Origin: Glandiceps talaboti
Lineage: Eukaryota; Hemichordata; Enteropneusta; Spengelidae
NCBI RefSeq assembly: GCF_964340395.1
Contig: NC_135552.1
Span: 2,645,517-2,709,516, forward strand
DNA length: 64,000 nt
Reading direction: 5' to 3'
Below the pieces are notes generated by a model. It was not told the origin of the DNA, did not search any database, and worked only from the letters and a program-made list of their open reading frames with translations. The position numbers and the translations under genes were made by a program. This document shows, in pieces, positions 44,670 to 57,267 of this stretch. Position 1 is the stretch's first letter. Each line of letters begins with the position of its first letter.

Positions 44670-47600
44670 TGGTGATTTCAATGAACTTAAAGAATCTGAA
44701 AGCTAACACTAACCCTAATGCTAATCTGATACACAACTAGCCATCCTGAAATTCTATGTACCAAATACTAAACTGTTAAATTTCTTATTTGATAATGTGC
44801 ACATAGCACATGCATATATGGAAAATACGAATAGGGGAGGGTACGGGATAGGATATTCCCCCTTGCAATAGAAAATTTCGATAAATTACAGGAGTCATTT
44901 CACAGCACCAAAATAATACTCATCTCGTTGATTTCCAAAGTGGCACCTCCTCCACTCAAGGGATGTTTTCCAACTTGACCCCCACTTCAAGTGGTGTTTT
45001 CAAAATGCCCCCCCCCCCAACAAAACACCGACCCAAGTAAGTTACACATAACCGCCCCTTATTATTCAAAATTGTTGTAAATATTGTGGAAATAACAGTA
45101 AATCAATACAATCTCTTGAGATAAGAAACCTCAAAGCTGTAACTATGTTGTTATAATATTAACTAGACCACTGCCATACTAGACCACTGCCATAGGTTGA
45201 AAGGTGCACACCACTTCAGGAAATAAAGACATTCTCATAAACTGTGTGTTCTGAAGAGCCATTTAGTGTTTTTACATTCACCTACATTACGCTTAATTTG
45301 AGTGAAACACTCAGCTTGACCCTTAACTTCATTGGAGATTTTTGCTGTTGTCCACATTGTCTCGTGGGAGTCAGCAGAAATGCAAATAGAGATTGAAAAG
45401 GGCATGGAGACTTCAGCAAGCCTTGCTATGACCCTCTGATGCAAACAATTCCGTGGATCGATTTTATAAAACACAAAACTAAATGTGCTAATTATGCAAC
45501 AGTTGGACATCAAAGCATGTTTTTCATCAGGTTGTATCGTCAAAAGTAAACTATTTTTAAGTCAAATGTACAGAGTACACACACATGTGATACACACACA
45601 CGCGCGCGTACGTACGTACGTAATACATACATACATACATACATACATACATACATACATACATACGATACACCGCAACGAAAACAGAAAAAGTCATTCC
45701 AAACCCAAAAGCATAATTTTCACAATCAAAATTGCCAACGTTTAATTACATATCTTCATCTTCTTATCTGTTCTCCTACACGATTTGTCATGTTCCCTCT
45801 TAAATAGGTACTTATGAATAAAGAAAACAAGATTTGCCATTGCAAAATTCAAAAAATTCAAATGGTTTCCTGTATTATGGTGAATAAATCAAATATATGG
45901 TTCATCTTCTTAACACTAAATGGAGAAAAAGAATACATTAATTATGCAATCAAATGCAGATTACTAGCCTGTAGGGTTCGAGACATTTTATACTGGCTAG
46001 ATAATCACTTAACGTATACTAGTATCAGAAACATCTGATTTTCACATTTATGTATGCAAATCTGCGCCTTGGCCACATCTAATACTTCCTTATGAAAAGG
46101 GGATAAACCATAGACAGTGAAAAGGAAAACTCCACTATCTCAAATCCTTTAATGGTAGAACAGTTCACTTATTTTGGTTTTTATGAAAACTGTGTTATTT
46201 CTTTTGACCACTATTACTGTAAACACACAGGCCACTGATTCAGAAACAGAGGATTTCTATTTTTTAATGAAAAAGACTTAGTTGAACTGAGATGCATTGT
46301 TGTCCATGTACTAACTTGACAATTAATTCTTTTATACAGAAACTATGTCTACACACGTATGATTGGATGGTGAGTTGCAAATCGTATAGGAATACTCGTA
46401 CTCTTTTATTTCTTTGAAATGTTTGAAATCTTACTATTGGTTCACATGAGGTTCATGTGTATTACACTTAATGAACGATCTTTATAACATGCCTTTATAA
46501 TCAAGCATATAGGGCATCTTCGCTTACGATCCTGTCTCCAAAACATATTTAGGGTTATTGTTTCCAGGAACGCTTGATGAAGACTTTGGTGGCTGGATTG
46601 CCCCATCAACGAGTAATAATGAACGTTTTGTACATCATCGATAATCTAAGATTTTTGTATTCAGAAATACTAAATGGATAGCTCATAATTACCATATTTT
46701 TCCTGAGCTAGACGACGCAATTGTAGCTGTACACACAATTGAGATATTTTGAAAATCATTCGTGTATGTGTTTAAAATGTTGTTTGATTCATTATTAGGT
46801 TGAAATTTAAACTTCCTAGATTTGTCGCAGTCTGCTGCCACCTTGTTCATATCATTCAGTTCTCTTAATATTAAGTAATCACATTCTGTCTTGTATACGG
46901 CAGCTGTTGACTACTTTCTTTAAATTTGAACATTTGAATATGGTATGGCCCTTGCATATTACATTCACAAGATTATCCTGCCCGGCAAATCCGTTCCAAC
47001 TCAGCTGGAAGAGACGGCAGAGACCTTTCAAAGGCCATGCTTAGTGTTAATACTGCAGTTGTAAAGAGAAACATGCAATATAGAAACAGCCGTAAAGCTA
47101 AACCGCTACATGCCAAGCCAATACTATTTAACATCTCTGTTGTATATAAGGTACCATTGGAATACATTTGGAGACATGAGACATATATGAAGGAAACATC
47201 ATGAGTTGTACTATTTACAACACTAGAAGCATACTAATGACATGATTATTACAAAAACTAACCATAAACCAAAATATGATAACACCAACTTGCCAGGCAC
47301 ATTGTAACAGTATTCAACACCATATTTATCACACATGTACAGATTAATCAATCGTTATTATTGAAATGATTGTTTGCTATGGTATTTAAGACGAACAGAA
47401 ATCGTTTTGTGTTTATACAATGAGTTTCTTTAGAAATTCAGTCTTCTAAGATTTATCATTAAAATGATTTTTTTTTTCAATTATCTGAATCTGGCATGTG
47501 GTTATGACGTGATGTAGTTGGATCTGTATTTTACATTCAACGAAGTGACACACTACTTATAATCAATAAAATATGCGTCTCCATCTTGATACAGAAAGCT

Positions 47601-48150
47601 TTTCATATTTCACTGAGTAGATCAATAATAAATTCTACTTTGCTACGACTGTGTAAGATGTATTCCTAGCAGTGTGATTACACAACCATTTTTAAATAAT
47701 TAAGCTCATCTGTATAAGGAAGCTGATAACATAAATCAAGTGTGCATCAAAACAGCAGATGGAGTACATCTTCAAGGCATCCTTCAGCATTAACTTCTGA
47801 CAGACCTAATGCAACAGTCATATATAGTTATATGCATTGGAATTCGTATACGAAATGGTGAAATGTGCAAAATGACCACAAAATAGGGGATGGCTGGATA
47901 ATGTATATATCTATATATTATAAACATGTCACAGTCGTACAGAAAAAAAAGTCAATTTATATTATTTTGTTCACCTTTGAGCAATATAGAGCAGCAGCAT
48001 TCTTTGAATGTTCTCAATATAGAGCAACATTAATTCCCCAAACATTCTGTGAACATCCTAACGAAGAAATATGTTTTGTTTTACAGTCAAATCAAAACTC
48101 AAAGATTGTTTACAAATTGTTCTGTTTTTACGTGTAAATCTTTCAAACAT
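44670..48150. other. Intergenic stretch: repeats only
   Basis: A C run and C-rich segment lie at 44985-45052. The 45215-45310 segment is related to 19540-19640. A (CATA)n tract lies at about 45626-45665, preceded by CGTACGTACGTACGTA. Small ORFs (for example minus 46973-47167, hydrophobic) have no support. I see no gene. Confidence 0.45.
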
Positions 48151-48153
48151 TTT

Positions 48154-48197
48154 TACCTCCCGTAAGGGTAAGGGAGGTATTAAAAGGGGGATGTCTG

Positions 48198-48260
<63 letters not shown>

Positions 48261-48957
48261 AAATCGGCTGCATCAATTATACTGAAATTTGGTACATATA
48301 CTGTTTGGGGTAATGGCTAGACCGAATTAGTTTTTGAGCGAGATCTGTTCATGTTAATTAGGGAAATTTGCATGTCAATGAAATCAACTAATTAAGCAAT
48401 ATCTTAAGACTGCATTCTTCAATTTCAATATAATTTAGTACATACGTTAACCATTAGAAAACGCATATGTAATATAAAGTTTGTTGATGTACCTTACAGT
48501 GTTAATGAATAATCTGCATACTTAATTATTTTCGGTAATTAGGCTATATCTTAAGACTACATACTTCAATTTGAATACAATATAGTACATATGTTAAACA
48601 TAACAAAGTGCATATGTCCTATAAAATTTGTCGATATAGTTTACAGTTTTGATGAAAAAATTGCATAATTAATGAATTTAGGTAACGAGGCTCGTACATA
48701 TATAAACTATAATATGCATCTGTGCTAAGACGCTGTTGATACACCTTTACCTTTAATGAGTAATTTGAATAAATGAACGATATTCAGTATTTAAGCAGTA
48801 TCACGCACGCTTCAAATTCCGTATAATTTGGCATATACATTAACCTAAGAAAGCACACTTGTCCAAAAAAGCCTGTTACCATAGTTTTTCCAGTTTTAAT
48901 GAGCAATTTGCATAATTAGTGATTCGCTTACAGGAGGCACTCAGTTTAATCTGGTTG
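48154..48957 (+). mobile_element. Inverted-terminus element, copy A, apparently full length
   Basis: The 5' head CCTCCCGTAAGGG at 48157-48169 sits in a palindromic block (ACCTCCCGTAAGGGTAAGGG). TGTCTGTCC and a GT tract (48201-48259) follow. Monomers with TTAATTA, AATATAATTTAGTACAT and AAGTTTGTTGATGTA blocks follow at roughly 160-bp intervals. The 3' end is GCTTACAGGAGGCACTCAG then TTTAATCTGG (48926-48953). The consensus ends form a 13-bp inverted repeat, CCTCCCGTAAGGG / CCCTTACGGGAGG. Confidence 0.75.
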
Positions 48958-49144
48958 TTGCAGCTCCGGTCCTCTAGATAGAGAATGAAAACTAAATCTG
49001 CATATTCATTCTTTTTCTTGTGTACCGTTTACATGCTTTATTTGTCTCTCCGACAAATTTGATTTCTTTTTATGTATCATTGATTGAGGCTTAAATACTT
49101 GCAATAAACACTTATATACATTCATGCGATGATCGTCTGGTGAT

Positions 49145-49390
49145 CACTGTTAAGGGAACGATCAGTTTTTAGGGCCGCTGACGTTTTGTTCATGTTGTAC
49201 TTAAAAATGGTGACTCCACTGCAATTCATCCACAAAACAATCCACCCCCTGACAAATAAAAAAACACTACACCCCCCCCCCAATCTGTTGACAAGAATTA
49301 TTCTTTTTGTTCTTACAAAAGGCACTCTAATCTCAAACCATAATACCGCACACTGCATAGTTAATTTTACATGTTACATTTTCAGTGAAA
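49145..49390 (+). repeat. Dispersed repeat with C run, copy 1
   Basis: The segment with GATCAGTTTTTAGGGCCG, TTCATCCACAAAACAA, a C run, CAATCTGTTGACAAGAA and CATGTTACATTTTCAGT recurs at 50695-50935 in the same orientation. A short related end (AGGGAGCGATCAGTTTTTAC on minus) is at 53410-53442. Confidence 0.85.
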
Positions 49391-49984
49391 CGTTGTTGAC
49401 CGACTTGCTGTGCAGTTTATCGATATATATAATGTTCAAACGGGGGAGTACTCACTCGCTCTGCTGTTCCAATCGTCAGTCTGTTCCATTTAAGACTATA
49501 ACATTGAATTAGCCGACCAACTAGTTTCTCCTCAAACCATCTCTTCTTTGAGGTACCGTACCGTCTTGGACTGTGTGTTGAAATGAACTCACAACGAAAA
49601 GTACGTATCTGGTTCAACAAACGCCAAGCTAACCACTTGTTGATTTTATAACATGACCAATCTCCGACTCCATTCCTCCTCCAGATGGGCCAAAAACCCA
49701 ACTTAAATACATTTGAAAGTTTACATAAATCTTTATTCTTAGAGTATGACGTATACTTAAGTCTTATGAAAGACATCATCCGAGATTCAATATCCAACCA
49801 CATTGTCTTGATTAGTAATAAAAGTTCATATCTCAAAGAACATAAAAAGGTTGTGTAATATTATAATTATACTTCTACAAAACAATGAAGTCATATAATG
49901 AAGTTCTAAAATTAAAACATCATGTCATATTAAAACTTGTTGACACTTCAATTGTACCAGGTAAGAGTTCATAATGAAAATTAC

Positions 49985-50110
49985 CAAAATATCTTGAATG
50001 GATAGAATTTATATCTGTGACTTGTAACACTTTTAAGTGTATCTGGTAAATTGCTCACCAAAATCCATTGCTTCACATGTATACAGTTCTTTAGACAGGA
50101 ACCCTATGAG
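49985..50110 (+). pseudogene. LINE-derived relic, paralogue of 50935-51050
   Basis: AAATCCATTGCTTCACATGT, CTTTAGACAGGAACCCTATG and AGAAGTGTGATTGTCTGTTC match 50960-51040 closely. The latter is continuous with LINE reverse-transcriptase C-terminal coding sequence. This piece is therefore probably a relic of the same element. Confidence 0.5.
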
Positions 50111-50694
50111 AAGTGTGATTGTCTGTTCACTAACATACAAAATATTCATGGTTTAGTAACCAAAAGTTCTAGGATATCTCTTAGATTGAGTGAACTATTT
50201 GCCATTGATAATAATTCAGCTAATGATCAAGTACAACATTATAAATGGAGTTAATATACTTGTAAACCCATGTCAATAACTGTCACACATAATGAGGTAT
50301 TCGCATCATATAATGACAATGTTTCTTTAGACTTAAGACAGCCGCGACTTTCCATATACAGTTTGCACTCTTCAAGGCACTTGTTTGTCCTGTTCATAAT
50401 TGTTCAGTTTAATCTTGATTCACCTCACAAGATATGTGACTTAATCTAATTTTAACTTAATCTTGATTCGGTTCCTTCCATGCACGTATGCAGTCTCTAC
50501 TGGTTTAAATTTGTTATTTGTGTACATGTATGTAATGTGTGCCACACGACGTCTCAAAAGGAAAATAAACTCCCTTCCTAAAATATCCAAGCTGTACGCC
50601 AGACTGAGGGACCGGAAACTGAAAGGAAATAGGTTCCTCATTGTTGAAACTTCCAAGGACGGCGGCTAACGATCTTCATTGTGTTCTTGGAGAG

Positions 50695-50935
50695 GCGATC
50701 ATTTTTTATGGCCGCGGGTGGGCCGGTGACTTTTTGTTCGTGTTGTACTTAAAAGTAGTGACCCCCTGCAATTCATCCACAAAACAACGCCCCCCCCCCG
50801 GACAAATGAAAAGCACACTGCTCCCCCCCAATCTGTTGACAAGAAACATTCTTCGTGTTCTTACAAAAGACACTCTATTCTCATAGCATAATACCGCACT
50901 CCGCATAGTTAATTTACATGTTACATTTTCAGTAA
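50695..50935 (+). repeat. Dispersed repeat with C run, copy 2
   Basis: Near-copy of 49145-49390 (GTGACCCCCTGCAATTCATC, CAATCTGTTGACAAGAAACA, CATGTTACATTTTCAG). Confidence 0.85.
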
Positions 50936-50939
50936 TTTT

Positions 50940-51209
50940 AAGTATATCTGATAAATTCCTACCCAAAATCCATTGCTTCACATGTATAAAGCTCTTTAGA
51001 TAGGAACCCTATGAGAAGTATGATTGTCTGTTCAGTGACATACAACGAGAGATAACTTTTACATTCCAAAAGTAAATCTTACTTTGACGCAACACAATTT
51101 CCAGTATGCAGCTGCAAAACATTGGAACTCCTTACCTGAAGAATTGAAAAAAATACAATCCAGGACTACTTTTAAATCTCAGTTAAAACAGTATTTGTTA
51201 CAAAATTAA
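50940..51209 (+). pseudogene. Non-LTR retrotransposon fragment: reverse-transcriptase C-terminus
   Basis: From about 51042 the frame reads TTRDNFYIPKVNLTLTQHNF, then QYAAAKHWNSLPEELKKI, to TAA at 51207-51209. The AxxHWNSLPEEL block is the typical last conserved motif of many LINE polyproteins (compare SSAAPELWNSLP in the LINE at 57-60 kb). Upstream, 50975-51040 keeps weak similarity but has stops. It is a different family from the 57-60 kb LINE. Confidence 0.7.
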
Positions 51210-52240
51210 TTCAGCTTTTTCTACCTTACATTGCATTTAATGCCATTTGTTATATTATTTTTTTTTGATGAGAACGCGTTTTGTTTTGTTTGTTTTTTGT
51301 TTGTTTTTGTTTTAATTTCAAATTTGTTTTTGTTTTTGCTTTGATTATTTTGTTTAATCAATTGTAGTATGGGCCACAAACTTGACTAGTTTGTTTCAAA
51401 CTATTTTTGTGGTCCAGCCATAAACTCTGTATTCATCCATCAGTTTATGTGTAATATTTATTCCACTGTCTTTTTTACTTTCATCATCATCAAACAAGTT
51501 TGTGATTATAACTTTTTTATCGGTCACTCACATAATATACTGTTTATCGGTCAATCACATAATATACTATTCTCCAAGAATCCGAGTAATATTGTGTTCA
51601 TCTTGGAATATATTTCATTCTTGGTAGTTTATGGCGTAAAACACTAGCAAGACAAAAGGGGGTTTCACATGCAACCTGGTAACATGTATTAAACTTGCAT
51701 TGATGATGGTCACAGATATCAGAGAACAAGTGAAACACAAACATATAAAAGGTAATTTTTGATAAGAAGACATGTAGTTCATACTATAGCTATGCCAAGT
51801 AACAGATCAGTAGTTTGTATATGTATGATAAATCAACACATTAAGGGCGAGATCAATAAGTAAAACAAGCCCCAGAACCCCCTTTCCCCCACCCCCATCT
51901 AACTAAATTGGTCAAAATTTAAAATTGTTGCACACAGCACAATAAATATCAAATCAGTATGTAGTACTATGTAGTGCTATGAATACAAAGCCAGTGTGTA
52001 GTGAGGAAGAAATAGCTCTTTTATTGGCACTAATGTATTTTTGTGTCATGCATTGATCTAGGTGGGACCGGAAATACCCGAAAACTCTCGAAGTAAATCC
52101 GAAGGGAACTGACTGAAAGAGGGTCATTTTAAGGTGTTTGCAGACGCTTTTTTAAAGTTTCAAAACCAGAATACATTTCACAAACATGTCGTCTAGCAAA
52201 ATACCAATAGGGAATGTGAGCATTTTGAATCACCTTTAAA
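51210..52240. other. AT-rich stretch: nothing firm
   Basis: T-rich (TTTTTGTTTG units at 51270-51350) and possibly the 3' flank of the LINE fragment. ATCGGTCACTCACATAATAT and ATCGGTCAATCACATAATAT form a short tandem pair near 51519 and 51547. Confidence 0.4.
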
Positions 52241-52249
52241 ATACTGCAC

Positions 52250-52616
52250 AACATATTACCTATGTTATGTAACATTATCAAATTTCAAAGGACCAAGAGT
52301 TGTATCTGAGAAATGTACCTTCTGTGATAAAACAGGAAAAACTTTAATTCATTTATTTTATGATTGTGAATTTGTTATGGAGTTTTGGGATGGATTTTAT
52401 GTGTTATGGGGAAGGAAAGCAGGACATATTAATATTTCAAATTCAAGACAAATCATGCTGGGTGGTGAAAAACTGTCATTATTATTGGATTTTGTTATTC
52501 TTGTTGCTAAGCATTATATTTATATTTCAAAGTTTAGAAAACAAAAACCAGATTTGATGGCATACAAAAAATACTTGCACACTATTCAGAGTGTAGGGTT
52601 TCATATTGCGGTTTAA
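52250..52616 (+). pseudogene. L1/Tx1-like LINE fragment with zinc-binding reverse-transcriptase tail
   Basis: The frame reads KCTFCDKTGKTLIHLFYDCE, then FVMEFWDGFYVLW, later LLLDFVILVAKHYIYISKF and LMAYKKYL, to TAA at 52614-52616. CxxC-x7-H-x4-C followed by an FW motif, then an AK-YIY motif, is the pattern of the zf-RVT region after the reverse transcriptase in L1/Tx1 elements. A TGA-type break upstream and the missing RT make it a relic. Confidence 0.62.
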
Positions 52617-52619
52617 GTC

Positions 52620-54540
52620 AATTAAATGCACATATTAAGAAATGGCGACAGGTTTTGAAATTTTTAACTTACAAAAGTTCCAAATACAAAATGTAAAAGA
52701 TGTCCATTCATGAAAAGAATTGTATTTTTGTAATAAGCCTAATGAAAAATGTAAAGAAAAAAGAAAAATGTTTGTACTGGGGTACAGAATAGATTTCATT
52801 ATAAAAGTAAAACCTTCACCCCACACTAAAAGAATTTACGTTTTGATCTCACCCCTAAATTAATTTGGGACTTCTAACGGAGATGATCATAGTAATATTG
52901 TAACGCGTATCTACAAAAATGTATAGGTACGAGACTAACTATATACATGGACATTGAATATCCAATTTATCTAGACACAGGTTAGGTCAGGCCCTTCAGT
53001 CATAGTGTTTGCCACATATTATTTCAAAGTGTGTCTGTTGGTTATGGTTTGTGGGCAATTCTGGTATTTCATTTCTTATGTGTTACGTGTACAGCTACAC
53101 ATGCAAGTTTTTATACAACAAGGTGACAATGCAACTCATGGCGTGCAATAACGAGAAGTCATTTCTAACAACTAACTGTTACTTAAAGGTGGCCATAGTG
53201 CAGTGTTGTGATTCGATGTCATATGCATGTGATGTATCAAGAGACAAACAGTTTATGTTATATTTTAAGTACAGCAGCGGTGCTCATGATTTCATTCATT
53301 TAGTTGTTGAAAATAAGGAGACCCCTCCCCCTTTATTCACTTTGTAAAAATGATGACTCCCCCTTCTTTGAGTCCCAAATTGAGGTGACCCCCTCCTGAT
53401 TTGTCGGGCCTCCCGGCCGTAAAAACTGATCGCTCCCTAACACGAATGAATATGAACCGCTATTGGTCGATGTCGTTTATTACTTGATGCATTCTATCAG
53501 TGTGACCTCCCGACCCAATAGTCACTGAGAGATACTTCAGGGTATAACGTTACTAACATGTTTTTGACTTATGTCATGACATTCTGGATTGATAGGCTTG
53601 GAGATCGTGAATGATTTAGTCAGCACGTTACTTTAACACCACAGTATGTGTAATTTATAGTGAAACAAACAATGTTATGAATTAATGACTTTCACGTATT
53701 GACTGTGAAATGATACGCCATAATGTTTAATTCATGTGACGCTCAATTCATAATATGCGAATGGCGCTTATGACTGTGGTCAGCATCTTGTGAAGACGAA
53801 AATCCATCCTGACAAATCATATATCATATGGGATTGTTATTTAAGCTATGAATAATAACATGTACCAGAGTTAGACATTCAGGAAAAATTTAAGAGACAA
53901 GTCAGGTAGACGTCAGGGGAATATATAGGAAAAGGACTTTTTAACTGTTACTACTCAGTGATAATACCTCTATTATTACTCACACCTTGTGACCAATCAA
54001 ATACAGTAACTATTGACAACAACATCAAACGAGTCTGTTCCAGGTTAGAGGTATCACATGAATTATTCATTTAACGACATATGACTCTAACTTACGTGTA
54101 GGGAAGATACAACGAATTTCTTCATGAGTTTCTGGTTTTCTCTACAGATTTTGATTTACTTTCGTTGTCGTATATTATTCTTTTATTTTCCTAGGGCAAG
54201 AATGTAATCATTTGTCGTAAATTAGTCTATCCATGCAGCTCCAAAATACTACCGTCTCCCATGGCAAAGTCGGTAAAGGTCAAGACTAGAAGTCAAGGGG
54301 TCATGGAGTTAATCCCACTGTAGTCAGAGGAACTTTCGCCACTGGCTAAAAGTGATTTACAGACTAAATGGGTAGGTTTGAACGTTGAGCCTGTCTCGTT
54401 TTTAAAATTCCTTTGGACAACACTGCGATATTCCAGAAAGCAAAGTAGACTTGATATGTGGAATTATCAAAGAATGATGTTAAAATGTCAACCATTCCTT
54501 AGGGAGCAATGGAAGGATTAAATTAGATTTATATTCGAGC
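52620..54540. other. Intergenic stretch: repeat end only
   Basis: The 53375-53445 segment is the end of the G/C-run repeat family in minus orientation. An ORF at 53009-53347 (+) has no recognisable domain and runs into that repeat, so I do not call it. Confidence 0.45.
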
Positions 54541-54541
54541 C

Positions 54542-55690
54542 ATGCCGTTATACTTTACAGACACAGATGGATGGACAGACCGACAGACAGACAGAAAGAC
54601 AGACAGACAGACAGACAGACAGACACCCTCTTTTAATACCTCCAGTACCCTTATGGGAGGTGAAAATGAAACAAGATTAGAGGATGTTATCTATCTATCT
54701 GTCTGTCTGTCTGTCTGTCTGTCCGTCCGTGTGTGTGTCTGTCTGTGTCATCATCTTAAAAACGGCTGACTCAATTACAATGGAATTTGCTGTACATCTT
54801 TCATATGCTAATGGTAAGAACTGATTAGATTTTGGTAAACATCCAACGAACATTAATTAGTTATTTGCATAATTAATGGTTTTAAGTAAGTAGTCTTTAT
54901 CTTTAGAACGCATACTTCAAATTCAATATAATTTGATGCATATGTTAACTATAACAAGTCGCATATGTCCAATAAGGCTTGCTTATTTAGAAACCATTTA
55001 TGAATAATTTACACAATTACACAATTCAGTAATTAGGCTATATCTTGAAATTGCATACTTCAATTTCAATATAATTTAGTACATAAGTTAACCATAGCTA
55101 AGCGCATATGTCTTATAAAGTTTGTTGAAGTAGATTGCAGTTTTGATGAATAATTTGCATAATTAATGACGTTCGTTTATTCCACTTTATCTTAAGAATG
55201 CAAGCTTCAAATTTCATAGCATTCATAACATTGCGCACACGTTTGTTGACATAGTATTTACTTTTAATGAGTAATGGAATGCACATTTCATATAATTTGG
55301 CACATACACATCAACCATGACAAAGCGCCCATCCTCTAAAGCCTGTTGATATAGTTTTTAATTTCATGACATTGCATAACCAATGATTTTCGGTAATTAT
55401 GCTATTTCTTAAGAATGCAAACTTCAAATTTCAGATAATTTTGATTATGTATTAATGGTCGATGGTAAAGAAGTGCATGTGGCATTTAAAGCTTGATGTT
55501 GTAACTTATAATCTATATGGCTAATTTGCATAATCAATGTGGTTTTTTTAATAATTAGGCAATATGTTAATTGTGCAAGCTTCAAATTTCATTTAGTTCC
55601 ATATAATTAATTAATACAATGTGTGTAGGCCCAAAAATGTATGATTTTGCCCTTACGGGAGGCATTCAGTTTAAATCTGGTTTAAAACAC
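54542..55690 (+). mobile_element. Inverted-terminus elements, head-to-head pair (truncated minus copy plus copy B)
   Basis: A minus-oriented head, ACCTCCCATAAGGGTACTGG on the minus strand (about 54640-54663), leads leftward into a (GACA)n tract and stops near 54542. To the right, a plus copy has a (TCTG)n tract at about 54690-54725. Monomers with TTTGCATAATTAATG and AATTCAATATAATTTGATGC blocks follow, then a complete 3' end CCCTTACGGGAGG at 55650-55662 with TTTAAATCTGG. Confidence 0.72.
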
Positions 55691-55699
55691 AATACCAAA

Positions 55700-57130
55700 T
55701 CCTCTCTTAAGGTTCAATAATAATTTGTAGGTATACATAAGCTGTCATCTAACACACTTCACAATGTTTTGTCTCTACTTTGTCCTGTGTATGTGGGGGG
55801 GGGGGGGTGCCACTAATAAACAAATTGCAACGCTGTATCCTAGTTAATATGTCAAGCATTCCAAGTATGGTTGATATTTATAAACGCAGAATTGGTGTAG
55901 GATATGAAATATAAAATACAATACAAATATTTCAATATTACAGCCGATCAAAACTGACATTTATGCTAAATAAATAATTCTACACAATACTAGATCCTAA
56001 AACTGTATCTAATTGTTAGCAAAAAATCAATGTCTTACTTCTTGTACACAATTATTGCCAATTTAATAATCCATACAAATGTATCATATTTACATGTCAC
56101 ATTAAGCACATTACTGTCTGTCTGTATGTCTGCCTCTCTGTCTGCATATAGATATTTATTTGACCGCCAACATTGGGTTAGAAATTTATGATGACGATAT
56201 TAACTACATCGATCATCATCTGCAATAATGAGACATATTGCCTGGACATATTTGCATTGAGACTATTCCCTTGAATAGATCCAAAAAGACCAACAATGGA
56301 AGACATTCAGCATCAAGCTATCAAAATTCATGTATTTCTGACATATCCGTTAGGGTATTGTTGAATATTAAACTCAGTAGAGAATTGCATTCAATTCACT
56401 TACAATCTTGTCTAGATTTAGACCCTAACACCAAAAAAGGGGAGTATTACTAATTTAGCTGGGAAATACCTTATTCTCTTGAAACTTTGTAATGCTTAGT
56501 TGAGAAATCGTTTTTCAAACAAAGCCAAGCATTTATAGTATTATAGTATTTCATGGTGTTGTTTATAATCATGTTATTCAATAAAAAATTTGAGGGTGAG
56601 GGTGATTTTATCGTAAACTATAGGCATTTCCCCTCCATTGTCTATGCTTAACAAAGTCAAGGACATTACATCTTTTAAACCCTTATCCAAAGGGTGTGTA
56701 TTTCCCATAGTGCCATACTCATATATACAACATTTATCTTCGAAGTCAGTATCATAATTGTATTTCAGAGAAGTCACGTGATGCCTTTTACTGAGTCTTC
56801 TAAGCATACACTATGATGTAACCAGCCCTGCCTTTGCTGTCAATTATAACACTAAAAACAAACAATGGTTTATAAACATTTAAAAATACTTTTAAACTTT
56901 AGAATTTGAATTGAAGTACGAACCATCCACATCCCATGCTATATGACATGTGTGTACTTCATAACGTACACAGGGTAGTTATAGCCGTCGGTCTCTTCAC
57001 AAATGAGGAAACAGAGAGGAAATGGGTTTTTCTAGTAGTCACCATGTTAGCTTAACTTAGCTTGTGTTATAAGCTTTAATATAATTTTTCGCTGTTGTTG
57101 ATGATGTAGTACGTCACACTACTTCATGTA
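55700..57130. other. Intergenic stretch: nothing firm
   Basis: A G run lies at about 55796-55807. Small ORFs at 56238-56453 (+) and 56574-56807 (-) have no support. Confidence 0.45.
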
Positions 57131-57131
57131 C

Positions 57132-57133
<2 letters not shown>

Positions 57134-57210
<77 letters not shown>
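57134..57210. repeat. (ATCT)n microsatellite at LINE 3' end
   Basis: About 19 perfect TATC units directly abutting the LINE 3' terminus. On the LINE strand they read AGAT. Confidence 0.97.
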
Positions 57211-57211
<1 letters not shown>

Positions 57212-57267
57212 ATAAATTTATATAGCGCCAAATATCCAAAGAAAACAATGTTCAGTGGCGCTTAGAG

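Noticed and set aside
46973-47167. 64-residue hydrophobic minus-strand ORF
   Set aside because: A membrane-like composition alone is weak, and the length is within chance for this window.
49417-49836. 139-residue minus-strand ORF
   Set aside because: No domain recognised. It overlaps the end of a dispersed repeat and shows no splice or start support.
53009-53347. 112-residue plus-strand ORF
   Set aside because: No domain, and the C-terminus runs into the G/C-run repeat. Probably chance.
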